Assembly: GCA_024278285.1 (NCBI GenBank)
Contig: JAJRTM010000094.1
Coordinates: forward strand, 1-5,218
DNA length: 5,218 bases
From: Planctomycetota bacterium
Lineage (GTDB): Bacteria > Planctomycetota > Planctomycetia > Planctomycetales > Planctomycetaceae
Direction of reading: 5' to 3'
The position numbers were made by a program, and so were the translations under genes. This document shows, one piece after another, positions 1 through 5,218 of this stretch (within the stretch, counting starts at the first letter, position 1; every line of letters begins with the position of its first letter). The notes below the pieces were generated by a model. That model did no database searches. It was not told where the DNA came from and saw only the letters and a list, made by a program, of their open reading frames with translations.

Positions 1-1074
1 CAAAAGCGATGTGCTGGACTGCCAGTGGATCCAGACCCTCCATTCCTACGGACTGCTGGCCGATTCCTTCCGCCCCGAAGCCGACCTGATCGCCCTGCGT
101 ACCCTCCTCCGGCATCGCGCCCAGCTCATCCAACATCGCTCGCCCCACATCTTGCGTCTGCAAAAGGCTTTGATCCAGATGAACATCCAGCTCGCTCAGG
201 CGCTCAGTGATGTCACCGGCAAGACCGGTCTGGCTATTATTCGAGCAATAGTTGCCGGTGAACGCGATCCGCACAAACTGGCTGCCCTGCGCAATTATCG
301 TTGCAAGAAGAGCAAAGATGAGATTGCTCTCGCTCTCACCGGCACCTGGCGGGAAGAACATCTCTTTGTCCTCAAGCAATCCCTTGAGCTCTATGACTTC
401 TACACCGCTCAGATTCAGGCCTGCGACGAGGAGATTGAGCGCACCTACAGCGCCATCCGCCCCGATTGGGACATGTCCGATCCTGACGACCAAATGCCCC
501 TCCCCAGAAAACGCGGCTCGCACTGCAAAAACGAACCAGCTCAAGCTGCCATCATCCGCCAGCACATCCAACGCATCGCGGGGGTTGACCTGGTCGCCCT
601 GCCCGGCCTGAGTGTCTCCCTGGCCCAAATCATCCTGAGCGAAGTGGGCTCGTCGCTTAGCCGATTTGAAAATGTCAAGGCTTTCTGCTCCTGGCTTGGC
701 CTGGCCCCTCACAACGAAATCTCCGGTGACAAAGTCTTGCGCAGCCGCACTTTCTCCCACCATAACCGCGCCCGACAGGCGTTTATCCAGGCCGCCGCAG
801 CGCTCATTCGCTCAGACACACCTTTTGGCGCTTTCTATCGCCGCCTGAAAAGCCGCATTGGCCCAGCCCAAGCCTTGATTGCCACCGCTCACAAACTCGC
901 CCGCGTGCTTTATGTCATGTTAAAGTTCAAAAAACCTTATCGCCCTGCTACAGCGGCCCAATACGAACAGAAATTCCGCCAACGAGAAATCGCCTATCTC
1001 CAGCGCAAAGCCAAACGACTCGGGCTCACGCTCACTGCCCCTGCCTTTGCCGGTGCTGTTTCTTAGAACGCATG
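1..1074 (+). mobile_element. Right part of an IS110-family insertion sequence
   Basis: The transposase gene runs from beyond the left edge to 1066, and the cassette-like repeat of the neighbouring restriction operon begins at 1075. The right end of the element must therefore lie at or very near the stop codon, somewhere around 1060-1074, if the repeat belongs to the target. That leaves essentially no non-coding right end. In characterised IS110-group elements the bridge RNA is encoded in the left non-coding end, whereas in the IS1111 group it is on the right, so this arrangement points to an RNA gene to the left of the window. No terminal inverted repeat can be tested because the left end is missing. 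The exact boundary is not determinable from this window. Confidence 0.6.
2..1066 (+). CDS. IS110-family transposase (DEDD recombinase), 5' end outside window
   Basis: This is the recombinase of an IS110-family insertion sequence; the family moves through a circular intermediate, guided in characterised members by a bridge RNA. The frame is open to the left edge: the GTG at 11 is the valine of a K-S-D-V-L-D motif, not a start. The two aspartates of that motif (codons 8-10 and 17-19) have the spacing of the third and fourth acidic residues of the family's DEDD site; the first two lie outside. Numbering from the codon at 11, a long helical linker covers about residues 20-155, and the C-terminal Transposase_20 domain about 185-310, with the V-x-x-V-A-L-P-G-L segment (192-200), F-C-S-W-L-G-L-A-P (225-233) and an I-S-G motif whose serine (238, codon 722-724) is the likely catalytic serine. 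A basic tail follows to a TAG stop. The visible 354 residues plus about 100 missing would give a normal family length. No frameshift or internal stop is seen. Family assignment is firm; activity is inferred. Confidence 0.93.
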   Translation, partial: KSDVLDCQWIQTLHSYGLLADSFRPEADLIALRTLLRHRAQLIQHRSPHILRLQKALIQMNIQLAQALSDVTGKTGLAIIRAIVAGERDPHKLAALRNYRCKKSKDEIALALTGTWREEHLFVLKQSLELYDFYTAQIQACDEEIERTYSAIRPDWDMSDPDDQMPLPRKRGSHCKNEPAQAAIIRQHIQRIAGVDLVALPGLSVSLAQIILSEVGSSLSRFENVKAFCSWLGLAPHNEISGDKVLRSRTFSHHNRARQAFIQAAAALIRSDTPFGAFYRRLKSRIGPAQALIATAHKLARVLYVMLKFKKPYRPATAAQYEQKFRQREIAYLQRKAKRLGLTLTAPAFAGAVS

Positions 1075-1085
1075 GTTAGGTGCGC
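1062..1085 (-). other. attC-like half-site (R''-L'') at the end of hsdS
   Basis: Read on the minus strand this stretch begins GCGCACCTAAC and continues CATGCGTTCTAAG. ACCTAAC fits the integron cassette consensus RYYYAAC, and what follows resembles the R''-L'' half of class 1 cassette sites such as that of aadA1 (as I recall it, CTAAC, a six-base spacer, then TTCAAG), with one extra T here. The hsdS stop codon TAA lies inside the core, as is common for cassette genes. No matching GTTRRRY core appears on the minus strand within the next ~140 bases, because the IS110 transposase gene occupies that place. The site would thus be split by the insertion. The match is short and could be chance; orientation, stop-codon position and the matching repeat at 4665-4675 argue against that. 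Confidence 0.4.
1075..1085 (+). repeat. 11-bp inverted repeat, left copy (GTTAGGTGCGC)
   Basis: The sequence GTTAGGTGCGC is found here and, as its exact reverse complement GCGCACCTAAC, at 4665-4675. The two copies enclose the restriction-modification operon and little else. The three bases outside each copy are also similar (ATG here, ATGA on the other side). The hsdS stop codon (1076-1078) is inside this copy. Confidence 0.85.
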
Positions 1086-2617
1086 GTCTGCTCAAAACCA
1101 GTCAGTCTTGCTTCTACTCTTTGAATAGCCACATCTTCTATTATGCTGGCTTCATCTTTCTTTTCATACGCGCTGACCACAAGTTTGCCAATTTTTCTTT
1201 GTACGTCATCGGGAGCTTTGGGAACAAAAACAGCCATGATATGAGATGCATCAATATGGTCAACTACACCGCCATATATTTCGCGATTAAGTTGGTGGAA
1301 CCCGTATGGAGTAGCCAAGAATGCAGCCAAGTACCCATTTCGGCAATCTTTGTTACCATAGGTAATCCGAGCAATGTTATTACTTCCAGCCCACCCTACG
1401 ATTCGGCTTGTAACCAAACTAATTCGTCCAACAGTACCATCAGTCGTCACTAACACATCACCATTTCGTAACGTCAATGAGTCCAAGACCCTTGTGAGAT
1501 GAGATATATAACCCAAATCATAAAATCGTATTTGTGGCAAATGCGAAGGACGCAAAAAAGGAACACCATATCCCTTACGGACATAAATCCGTTTAAAGCG
1601 AGGGGGAAGGTGAACATTATCAGCCAGGTCGTCTAATCGTTGAAGCGGATAATTACCTCTAAGTAACAGATCAATCACTGTTTGCACAACAGGTACATGA
1701 TAGGACACATCCAATCGATCATTCAATGCAGAAGCCAATACAGTGAATGCTTTGGGATGGGGGATTCCTAAATGGGCCTTACCTCGTGCAGAACCAGTTG
1801 GGGCAGGAAGATAGGGCACAAGACTTTCGTCAAAGCGCGGCAACCCTAACTCACTATGTATTAAAGCATCAGCTTCATCCAATAACTCGTTAGCTTCTTC
1901 ACGCAGAGCATAAGCCCGCATGATTTCATCATGAATCGCTTTTTGTTCATCATCAGGCAGTAATGGAACAGGTACACTGGCGAGATGATGGGGTTCAAGA
2001 TGCTTTATAGCAGAACCATATTTGTCTTTTGAGATTAGTGCTTGCCCTATCCAACTAGCAAGGAAGGCGTACAGATAGCCAATAGGATAAAACTTTTTTG
2101 GCACAACGCGGATTAAATCGTGAGTGAGAAAGTATCTCTCCAAACGCTTTGAAGTGACAATGACTCGCCCAACTGTACCAGAAGCAGAAACTAACAACCA
2201 GCCTTGTTTGACAAAATGGGATTGTGCATTTTTGGGAGCATGGTCTCTCGCGATATAACGATTACTGACTGGGCGAAATTGTAGCGCCTCTGAAGCACTC
2301 AGATATGGCCACCCTGCATCTTTGTCTTGGGCGTAAATGCGCTTGAACCGTCCCAGTATAAAAAGATCTGCTACAATTTCATTCAAGGGCATACTTTTGA
2401 AATGCCCATCCTGCACTAACCGTAAAGCCGCTATGGCTTCCTGAGTATAGTAACCAGCATCAAGCCTATGCTCGCCATCGAAAAGCCAATGAGATGGGAT
2501 GGTGTTAGCAGGAATAGACGACCACCACCCAACCTCGATGAACTTTTGCCGACGCTCGTCAAAAGTAAGTGTCGGGCTTAAATCAACCTGAGTTGCACTG
2601 CGGTGGTGGTTAGCCAT
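1076..2617 (-). CDS. hsdS: Restriction-modification specificity subunit (HsdS-like, two TRDs)
   Basis: This subunit would recognise the DNA target and position the methyltransferase-nuclease encoded just upstream. The 513-residue protein is a clear tandem of two related halves about 248-250 residues apart: R-L-D-A-G-Y-Y (51-57) and R-L-D-V-S-Y-H (301-307), RFKRIY (90-95) and RFKRIY (340-345), GTVGR (147-151 and 394-398), G-Y-L-Y-A-F-L (180-186) and G-Y-L-A-A-F-L (428-434), then H-L-E-P-H-H-L-A-S-V-P-V-P (206-218) and H-I-D-A-S-H-I-M-A-V-F-V-P (454-466). Each target-recognition domain is followed by a charged helix (about 222-258 and 469-503), the pair that sets the spacing of a bipartite site. 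The start ATG lies in the end of the upstream gene (8-base overlap, ATGGCTAA) behind a GAGGTGG ribosome site, indicating translational coupling. The stop lies within the flanking inverted repeat. Family firm; target sequence unpredictable from here. Confidence 0.92.
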   Translation of the reverse strand: MANHHRSATQVDLSPTLTFDERRQKFIEVGWWSSIPANTIPSHWLFDGEHRLDAGYYTQEAIAALRLVQDGHFKSMPLNEIVADLFILGRFKRIYAQDKDAGWPYLSASEALQFRPVSNRYIARDHAPKNAQSHFVKQGWLLVSASGTVGRVIVTSKRLERYFLTHDLIRVVPKKFYPIGYLYAFLASWIGQALISKDKYGSAIKHLEPHHLASVPVPLLPDDEQKAIHDEIMRAYALREEANELLDEADALIHSELGLPRFDESLVPYLPAPTGSARGKAHLGIPHPKAFTVLASALNDRLDVSYHVPVVQTVIDLLLRGNYPLQRLDDLADNVHLPPRFKRIYVRKGYGVPFLRPSHLPQIRFYDLGYISHLTRVLDSLTLRNGDVLVTTDGTVGRISLVTSRIVGWAGSNNIARITYGNKDCRNGYLAAFLATPYGFHQLNREIYGGVVDHIDASHIMAVFVPKAPDDVQRKIGKLVVSAYEKKDEASIIEDVAIQRVEARLTGFEQTRT

Positions 2618-4577
2618 TGAGCCACCTCATCCGTTCTAGTTGGCTTACCCAATCCTTGAAGTAGCGCACCACCTCGGGCAATTGGTCAAACTTTTCATGC
2701 ACTGTCTGGCGACGGGTTTCAGTCACATATTCGCCATTTGTGTTGCGCCGAACAACTTTTATTTCTGTTTCGTATTCAATTAGTTCTCCCTCAGGGGTGC
2801 GTAGATAAAGCGTTTCGCCACGTCGATCATGTCCAACGGCTTCGGGAGTGGTCATAAATACTTGATAATCGCGTGGTTTTCCTAACTCGTTTTCAATGGC
2901 TATTTCTTCTTGCGTTTTCTTTTGCAAAAGCAATACACTGGTTTGAGTACCTGTGTATGGCTCAAACGTGACTGGGGGTAAATCCACACTAGCGATTACT
3001 CGCGCCCGTTTAAGTACCCAACGTCGAATAAACGCCAAGCCTGGGTTTGACAATATACTATCTGGTAACACAATGGCCAATCGTCCACCCGGTTTAAGAA
3101 GTTGCAGACAACGCTCAATGAAAAGTTGCTCGGGCGGCATAGATACTCGTCGAGTGCCATTTTCCATTTCAAATTTTGACAACTCAAATTGTTCCAAAAT
3201 GTGAGGATCGTCAATGGAAATTTTAGACCCAAAAGGTGGGTTTGTTACAACGATGTCAAAAGAACCCATCTTGATGTTACCACGCACATTGTTAGACGGA
3301 TCATCAGGCCATTCTCCAGGTGGCAAGAGTGAATTAGCATGATACACATTAGTAGAACCATCACCGTGCATAACCAAATTCATTTGGGCCGCACGCACAA
3401 GAATCGGATTGAAATCAATACCCGTTAGATAGGCATTAGCATTTTCTTTTAACAAACGATTAGCTTCCTTAATTACCTCGTTTGCATTGTTAGGATACTT
3501 CACACGTTGGATTGGTTCCAGATAACTGCGCCAAATGTTCATCACTGACACAAGAAAACCACCTGTACCACAAGCCGGATCAATGATGCGAAGGGTCAGT
3601 TGCTTATCATGTGGGTAAGTATCCATTGCCATTTGCACGGCCATATCACAGACATTGCGAGGGGTGAAATACTCGCCACGATCGCCGCGTAAATTGCTAC
3701 CCACGAGTTGTTCATAGGCTGCGCCTTTCACATCCGCTTTTGTCTGTAAGAGAGAAAAACGCTGTAGTTCATTCACAACGTAAGCGAGGACGCGATTATC
3801 AAGATGGATTTTCTCATCCGGCTTGAAGATGTAAGGGTATTTATTCTTGACATCCTCAAAAAGTTGCTCAATGGTCTTTTGTAGACGTCGTTGACCATTT
3901 TCTGAACGCCGCTCTTCGTTGCCAATAAAAAAGCGCATAACACCTGTTGTTGTGTTTTCTTCATCGTACACTTTGCAGAAAATCAACTTGAGCAATTCTT
4001 GAAAAGCAGGTTCTTTTTGTAACCCCTGATTGCCGTAAATATAATTATGTGCGCGTTTAAAGACAGCGATCAGTTCTTCTTGGGCGGGAACAAGTTCAGC
4101 AAAAGTAATTGGTTGTGGAGCCTCATAGCCAAAACGAGGTATATCCGTAGCCTCAGCAAACTCTACTTCCCCAGATTTGGATATGATTTTCTCCCAAACT
4201 TGTAGTTCTAATCCAACCCACATCCCAAATTTGGCATTTGCACAAGCAGAAAGATATGATTTAAGTTGCTCAACACCATTATCTCGGTCTGTGGGACGAA
4301 CTTCATCTCGTTTACATTCAATAATGATTTTTATGTTTTCTTGCTTGTGTTCCGTCTGCGGAGGGAAAATAGCGAGGTCAACACGTTTTCTCGCACGCCC
4401 CATTTTTATTGTGAATTCAACTTCAATATGACTTGGATCATATCCGTAGTCTTCAACCAAACTGCGTGCGATACGTTGCCGCACATGTTCTTCAGGTGTG
4501 TCTTTGCGCAATTTCCCCGTAATCACGCACCGCAACTTCCCAGGAGGAATGAGAATGATGTTTTCTTCAGATGTCAT
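2610..4577 (-). CDS. Fused restriction nuclease and N6-adenine DNA methyltransferase (BcgI-A-like / HsdR_N-HsdM)
   Basis: A 655-residue protein predicted to both cut and methylate DNA with the adjacent specificity subunit. The N-terminal part (about 20-150) looks like the Type I HsdR N-terminal nuclease domain: E30 in the P-E-E-H-V-R segment, D67 in V-D-L-A-I-F, E87-C-K89 as the ExK pair, and a Q-x-x-x-Y motif (104-108), so the PD-(D/E)XK site appears intact. A helical region (about 155-290) leads to the methyltransferase: G-E-Y-F-T-P (301-306), motif I D-P-A-C-G-T-G-G (333-340, AdoMet binding), G-I-D-F-N-P (386-391), catalytic motif IV N-P-P-F-G (446-450) and P-E-Q-L-F-I-E-R with L-K-P-G-G (482-498). 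The C-terminal ~100 residues are of unclear role. BcgI subunit A has the same order of domains and similar size. There is no helicase/translocase domain. The gene overlaps hsdS by 8 bases. Start ATG 4577 has a GGAG 11 bases upstream. The domain calls are firm; the Type IIB/IIG label is an inference. Confidence 0.93.
   Translation of the reverse strand: MTSEENIILIPPGKLRCVITGKLRKDTPEEHVRQRIARSLVEDYGYDPSHIEVEFTIKMGRARKRVDLAIFPPQTEHKQENIKIIIECKRDEVRPTDRDNGVEQLKSYLSACANAKFGMWVGLELQVWEKIISKSGEVEFAEATDIPRFGYEAPQPITFAELVPAQEELIAVFKRAHNYIYGNQGLQKEPAFQELLKLIFCKVYDEENTTTGVMRFFIGNEERRSENGQRRLQKTIEQLFEDVKNKYPYIFKPDEKIHLDNRVLAYVVNELQRFSLLQTKADVKGAAYEQLVGSNLRGDRGEYFTPRNVCDMAVQMAMDTYPHDKQLTLRIIDPACGTGGFLVSVMNIWRSYLEPIQRVKYPNNANEVIKEANRLLKENANAYLTGIDFNPILVRAAQMNLVMHGDGSTNVYHANSLLPPGEWPDDPSNNVRGNIKMGSFDIVVTNPPFGSKISIDDPHILEQFELSKFEMENGTRRVSMPPEQLFIERCLQLLKPGGRLAIVLPDSILSNPGLAFIRRWVLKRARVIASVDLPPVTFEPYTGTQTSVLLLQKKTQEEIAIENELGKPRDYQVFMTTPEAVGHDRRGETLYLRTPEGELIEYETEIKVVRRNTNGEYVTETRRQTVHEKFDQLPEVVRYFKDWVSQLERMRWLNG
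2622..2628 (-). promoter_or_regulatory. Ribosome binding site of hsdS
   Basis: On the minus strand GAGGTGG stands just ahead of the ATG at 2617, with seven bases from the end of GAGG to the ATG. It lies within the last codons of the upstream methyltransferase gene and fixes the hsdS start at the overlapping ATG. Confidence 0.7.
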
Positions 4578-4664
4578 GTTTACGAAAGCTCCGTTTTGAA
4601 TGAAATTGAATAACGATATGATAACACGCCCTATAATTCTACTAAGGGGTTGGGTCTAGAAGTT
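4578..4664 (-). promoter_or_regulatory. A+T-rich leader of the restriction operon, candidate promoter region
   Basis: This is the stretch between the flanking repeat and the first gene of the operon. On the minus strand it holds two near-consensus -10 hexamers, TAGAAT (4641-4636) and TATCAT (4623-4618), each one base from TATAAT. Neither has a good -35 hexamer at 16-18 bases, so a promoter is possible but weakly supported. No controller-protein gene or obvious operator is seen. If the unit is an integron cassette, this leader would have to carry its own promoter unless it is read from outside. Confidence 0.3.
4589..4592 (-). promoter_or_regulatory. Ribosome binding site of the nuclease-methyltransferase gene
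   Basis: GGAG on the minus strand, within ACGGAGC, lies 11 bases before the ATG at 4577. The spacing is somewhat long, which would suit modest translation, but no better site or start is nearby. Confidence 0.5.
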
Positions 4665-4675
4665 GCGCACCTAAC
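4665..4675 (-). repeat. 11-bp inverted repeat, right copy (cassette R'-like core)
   Basis: The plus strand reads GCGCACCTAAC, the exact reverse complement of 1075-1085. On the minus strand, the direction of the operon, it reads GTTAGGTGCGC, whose first seven bases fit the GTTRRRY crossover core of integron cassette sites. A matching RYYYAAC core for a full attC is not found upstream on the minus strand (plus-strand GTTRRRY within about 4676-4810), so a complete attC is absent on this side. Confidence 0.8.
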
Positions 4676-4698
4676 TCATTTTTATTAGTATACTGAGC

Positions 4699-4710
4699 CT
4701 TTTGCAAAAG
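4699..4710. repeat. Perfect 12-bp palindrome CTTTTGCAAAAG
   Basis: It directly abuts the stop codon of the ASCH gene. The same 12 bases occur inside the methyltransferase gene at 2919-2930. It is too short and lacks a following T run to count as an intrinsic terminator; a protein-binding site is possible but unsupported. Confidence 0.35.
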
Positions 4711-5070
4711 TCAAGCACATGACAGCAAAGAAACTTCCACATACTCAAACTCGATCCGGTTGACCAGCGTTGCAGGCGTGCATTTCATCTTTTTGCAGAA
4801 TATCTCAATAAACTCCCAGGGGGAGAGATTTGGGAACCCTTCCCGAATACAATCGAGTTGATCAATCTCCCAGAGCGGGACCTTGTCTACAGATGTGATG
4901 CGGATCGGGGCGATCTTGACGATCTTCTCCCCCTTTTGTAAGCCTTGACACTTTTCACAGGCCATGACCACGTCTCCGGGCTTGAGAAAGTCCCAGCCCA
5001 GGCGGCGGGTGACGGTTTTCTTGCGAGCGTAAATTTGTTGTTTTGTCAGCATGAATGACATATTGCGCAT
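4711..5070 (-). CDS. Small ASCH-domain protein of phage type
   Basis: A 119-residue soluble protein with the look of the short ASCH-domain proteins common in phages and prophages. ASCH domains are related to PUA folds and are thought to bind RNA or modified nucleosides, and one characterised member (YqfB) hydrolyses N4-acetylcytidine; what this one does is unknown. Visible marks are K-T-V-T-R-R-L-G-W (18-26) followed by L-K-P-G-D (29-33), the usual ASCH signature, then a C-E-K-C pair (38-41), a G-F-P-x-L-S-P-x-E-F segment (78-87) and the C-terminal V-N-R-I-E-F-E-Y strand (103-110). ATG 5070 is favoured because GAGG (5083-5080) stands nine bases ahead; in-frame ATGs at residues 4 and 7 are possible alternatives. 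It starts six bases after the preceding small gene, suggesting co-transcription. About 35 bases separate its stop from the repeat that opens the restriction unit. The C-terminus looks natural, so the gene was not cut by that insertion. Confidence 0.8.
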   Translation of the reverse strand: MRNMSFMLTKQQIYARKKTVTRRLGWDFLKPGDVVMACEKCQGLQKGEKIVKIAPIRITSVDKVPLWEIDQLDCIREGFPNLSPWEFIEIFCKKMKCTPATLVNRIEFEYVEVSLLSCA

Positions 5071-5076
5071 GGTTAT

Positions 5077-5218
5077 TTACCTCGCCACAATGACGACCTG
5101 CACCTGGTACTGGCTGAACAGTATATAGAGCACACCCCCGGCCAGCGCCAGGGCGGAGACGATCGCGCCCGCTTTGGGGGATACTTTCCAAACGCCCATC
5201 CAGACGATCAGCATGATC
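5077..5218 (-). CDS. Small single-pass membrane protein, start at or beyond window edge
   Basis: The minus-strand frame from 5217 to the TAA at 5079-5077 encodes 46 residues. They contain a hydrophobic stretch, A-G-A-I-V-S-A-L-A-L-A-G-G-V-L-Y-I-L-F (about 16-34), long enough to span a membrane, preceded by K-V-S-P-K and ending Q-V-V-I-V-A-R. An ATG at 5214 could be the real start, giving a 45-residue protein, or it may be internal to a longer one; the ribosome-site region is cut off. It lies six bases ahead of the ASCH gene on the same strand, as in tightly packed phage-like gene blocks. I do not recognise a family, and a phage holin-like role would be a guess. High G+C with consistent coding codon choice supports a real gene. 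Confidence 0.55.
   Translation of the reverse strand, partial: IMLIVWMGVWKVSPKAGAIVSALALAGGVLYILFSQYQVQVVIVAR
5080..5083 (-). promoter_or_regulatory. Ribosome binding site of the ASCH gene
   Basis: GAGG on the minus strand, nine bases before the ATG at 5070. It overlaps the last codons and stop of the upstream small membrane-protein gene, which favours this start and coupled expression. Confidence 0.5.

Larger units (their letters stand above)
1075..4674 (-). mobile_element. Putative integron-type gene cassette carrying a restriction-modification operon
   Basis: On the minus strand the unit starts directly after the G of a GTTRRRY core (GTTAGGT, 4675-4669), contains a leader of about 90 bases and two co-oriented genes, and ends with an RYYYAAC core (ACCTAAC, 1081-1075) overlapping the last stop codon. 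This is the layout of an integron gene cassette, here large (about 3.6 kb) and with two genes. The unit is visibly richer in A+T than both flanks. No integrase gene and no complete attC is in the window, and the bases upstream of the GTTAGGT core do not resemble an L' arm, so the insertion point could be an attI or a secondary site. Alternative: a horizontally acquired operon bounded by an unrelated inverted repeat. Confidence 0.38.

Noticed and set aside
11..13. GTG as start codon of the transposase
   Set aside because: It encodes the valine of the conserved K-S-D-V-L-D catalytic motif; the frame is open through to the left edge and the protein must begin upstream.
25..848. Several plus-strand open frames of 60-119 codons inside the transposase region
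   Set aside because: They are out-of-frame shadows of the transposase, rich in proline, serine and arginine as expected from a shifted G+C-rich gene, with no recognisable motifs.
4177..4613. Plus-strand open frames of 84 and 115 codons opposite the start of the methyltransferase gene
   Set aside because: They lie antisense to a well-supported nuclease domain, lack family motifs and have no convincing ribosome site.
4676..4710. Possible intrinsic terminator after the ASCH gene
   Set aside because: The only palindrome has no room for a loop with a stable stem, is A/T-rich and is not followed by a T run.
4955..5191. Minus-strand open frame of 78 codons overlapping the ASCH and small membrane-protein genes
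   Set aside because: It is a shifted frame over both genes; the membrane-protein and ASCH frames have better composition, start spacing and motifs.
1..5218. CRISPR arrays, tRNA or rRNA genes
   Set aside because: No regularly spaced direct repeats and no tRNA- or rRNA-like segments were seen on reading the window.

Overview
The window reads as an accessory, defence-rich piece of a bacterial chromosome. No gene in it fixes the taxonomy. The IS110 transposase and the small phage-type ASCH protein are of a kind seen in Chloroflexota and other environmental bacteria, but that is an impression and not a call. Base composition is mosaic: hand counts of single 60-base lines give about 63% GC in the transposase (541-600), 43% in the methyltransferase gene (3901-3960) and 63% at the far right (5101-5160).

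Layout. (1) Positions 1-1066, plus strand: most of an IS110-family transposase. Its reading frame is open at the left edge, so the start and the first part of the catalytic domain lie outside. (2) Positions 1076-4577, minus strand: a compact two-gene restriction-modification operon. The first gene fuses a PD-(D/E)XK nuclease domain to an N6-adenine methyltransferase. The second, overlapping it by 8 bases, is a two-TRD specificity subunit. No separate HsdR translocase is present, so the layout is closer to a BcgI-like Type IIB/IIG system than to classical Type I. (3) Positions 4711-5070, minus strand: a small ASCH-domain protein. (4) Positions 5077-5218, minus strand: the C-terminal end, or all, of a small single-pass membrane protein.

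The most interesting signal is an 11-base inverted repeat that frames the restriction operon exactly (1075-1085 and 4665-4675). Read in the direction of the operon, the upstream copy fits the integron cassette core GTTRRRY and the downstream copy fits RYYYAAC, with the hsdS stop codon lying inside it. The bases beyond the downstream copy resemble the R''-L'' half of an attC site, and the IS110 transposase gene begins exactly there. The suggested history is that a 3.6-kb restriction-modification gene cassette was inserted downstream of the ASCH gene, and an IS110-family element then landed in its attC. This rests on short motifs and needs the flanking sequence to confirm.

How the genes work together: the fused nuclease-methyltransferase and the specificity subunit should form one complex that methylates host DNA and cuts unmethylated DNA at a bipartite site set by the two TRDs. 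The transposase and the ASCH/membrane pair appear to be independent neighbours.
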